A DNA stretch of 64,000 nucleotides from contig NMRB01000076.1 in NCBI GenBank assembly GCA_002633025.1, positions 195,924 to 259,923 on the forward strand. The letters are read 5' to 3'. Position numbers and translations under genes: made by a program. The notes beneath the pieces were generated by a model. It did not search any database. It was not told where the DNA came from and worked only from the letters and a program-made list of their open reading frames with translations. Origin of the DNA: Notospermus geniculatus (Eukaryota; Nemertea; Pilidiophora; Heteronemertea; Lineidae). This document shows, one piece after another, positions 62,899 through 64,000 of this stretch (positions are counted from its first letter, which is position 1; every line of letters begins with the position of its first letter).

Positions 62899-64000
62899 GT
62901 AGGACTCAAACCTTATCACCTCTAAATTGCACTGCTTGTGTCTTCGGCTTTTTACTTTGTAGGGAAATGGATTGTTCTGAGGGTTGATAGCTTGCTCGAA
63001 GCAACAATGATTCTGTGATTTGCCTGCATCAGCACCAGATCCAATATTTACAACAGAAGCTGAACACAGCAATGCTTTTTGTTGGCACTGTGAGATGCTG
63101 AGCACGTAGCCTTGAAGTTACAGCCAGCTTGTCCATTAGCTAAATTAGGAAAAGTTTCTCATGGCTTCTTTTCTCACTGTCATGTAAAAACTGCCATTTG
63201 GTATTGTTAGGAACTAATCTGTTCCGTGTACTTAGAATGATATGTAGGATTTTGTGTATTTTTTTAACTTTTATAGAAGTTTAATGATAAAGTGTCTGAA
63301 CCTGTATCCCAACTTGGATTTATTCATGACAGGTTGAAACAGGTTATTTTTGGATGGTGCTGAGAGAGTTGAACTGGTTGGTTCATTCTTAGTTCTTATA
63401 AGGAGGGATTTGATTGGGTGATGGAGGAAGTGGACTGTGCCACTTTTGTGAGGAGAAATTTGACTGGATGGTTTGTGTTCAGAAAGTTGAACTGGCTGGT
63501 TCATTCTTAGTTAAGATCTGATTGGGTGAGGAAGTGGACTAGCCTATTTGAATCACAGTTGTGAGGAGAGATTTGAGTGGATGGTTTGAGAAGACGTGGA
63601 AGAAGGCTTTTTATTGGAGCATGTTACAGTTGTTTGAATCTAGCTTGCAAGCTAGAGCAGTTAAAGAGAAGAGTTTGGGAACATGGAGATTATTTTTACT
63701 CACTAATATTCTTTCAAAACATTGATTTGTTTGTGAGGACTGGACCACTGGGAGCATGATGGGATCAGGAATGGTGAATTCCTTCTCTCAGATCAGGGCA
63801 GTAGTAATAAGGCCACATAAAAAAAATCTTTAGTTTAGCATCAGTCAAACTTGTAAAAAGTGAGGAGGGAGTTTTTTTGTTGTTTTTTTTTAATACTGAA
63901 ATGGACTGTGATCATCGAAAGAGAGCTTGGAAGCATTGCACCATTTACCATACAATAGACAAATCCTTAATATTAACTCGAAAAAGGTTTTTATTCAAAA
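62899..64000. other. No gene seen
   Basis: Diverged direct repeats of TTTGANTGGNTGGTTTGNG..GAAGTGGACT occur at 63350-63600. No frame has domain support. Confidence 0.45.

Overview
The window is eukaryotic genomic DNA, AT-rich and intron-dominated, with very dense short inverted-repeat transposons. The abundance of ACATGTAC, TACCGGTA and TAGGCCTA words, the Ty3/gypsy polyprotein of apparent Mag/SURL-like type, and a prominin gene suggest a marine invertebrate, perhaps an invertebrate deuterostome. The species cannot be fixed from sequence alone. One 208-bp N run (23169-23376) and isolated Ns (54994, 62659) show that this is a draft scaffold.

Region by region: 1-13.4 kb holds no convincing host exon. 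It carries a 5'-truncated non-LTR retrotransposon (about 1330-2010), several fold-back elements (3145-3280, 3291-3394, 3573-3820, a large palindrome at 3936-4602, 8044-8283) and a tandem array rich in TCAAGGTCA (5570-5800). From 13.4 to 38.9 kb on the + strand lies a multi-exon prominin (CD133-like) pentaspan membrane glycoprotein gene. Exons from just before TM1 through TM5 can be joined with consistent splice phases. One EL1 exon starts inside the N gap, and the 5'-most exons (signal peptide, N-terminus) were not found. An 84-bp EL1 exon is present twice, identically, in a 1.16-kb tandem duplication. The cytoplasmic tail is spread over several phase 2-2 exons, which could be alternatively spliced, and ends at TAA 38410-38412 with a 3'UTR exon carrying AATAAA. 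A further possible terminal exon lies at 43647.

From 39 to 49 kb the sequence is repeat-rich and non-coding as far as can be seen. It includes a 541-bp element with a 9-bp target duplication nested in an older hairpin element (41719-42386), a second AAGGTCA-rich tandem array (43968-44210) and CATATGGG-rich inverted repeats. From 50.35 to 54.96 kb on the - strand lies a gypsy retrotransposon with an intact 1370-codon gag-pol frame and a 3' LTR. Its 5' LTR is lost at a single-N junction (54994), and near-identical sequence flanks it on both sides (49048-49884 and 54996-56023), suggesting two haplotypes joined in tandem. From 56 to 64 kb there are only SINE-like, hairpin and Tc1/pogo-like repeats and no supportable gene.

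The only host gene I can support is prominin. Most of what surrounds and interrupts it is mobile DNA, some of which has altered its exon/intron landscape through a duplicated exon, a duplicated splice donor and hairpins beside acceptors.
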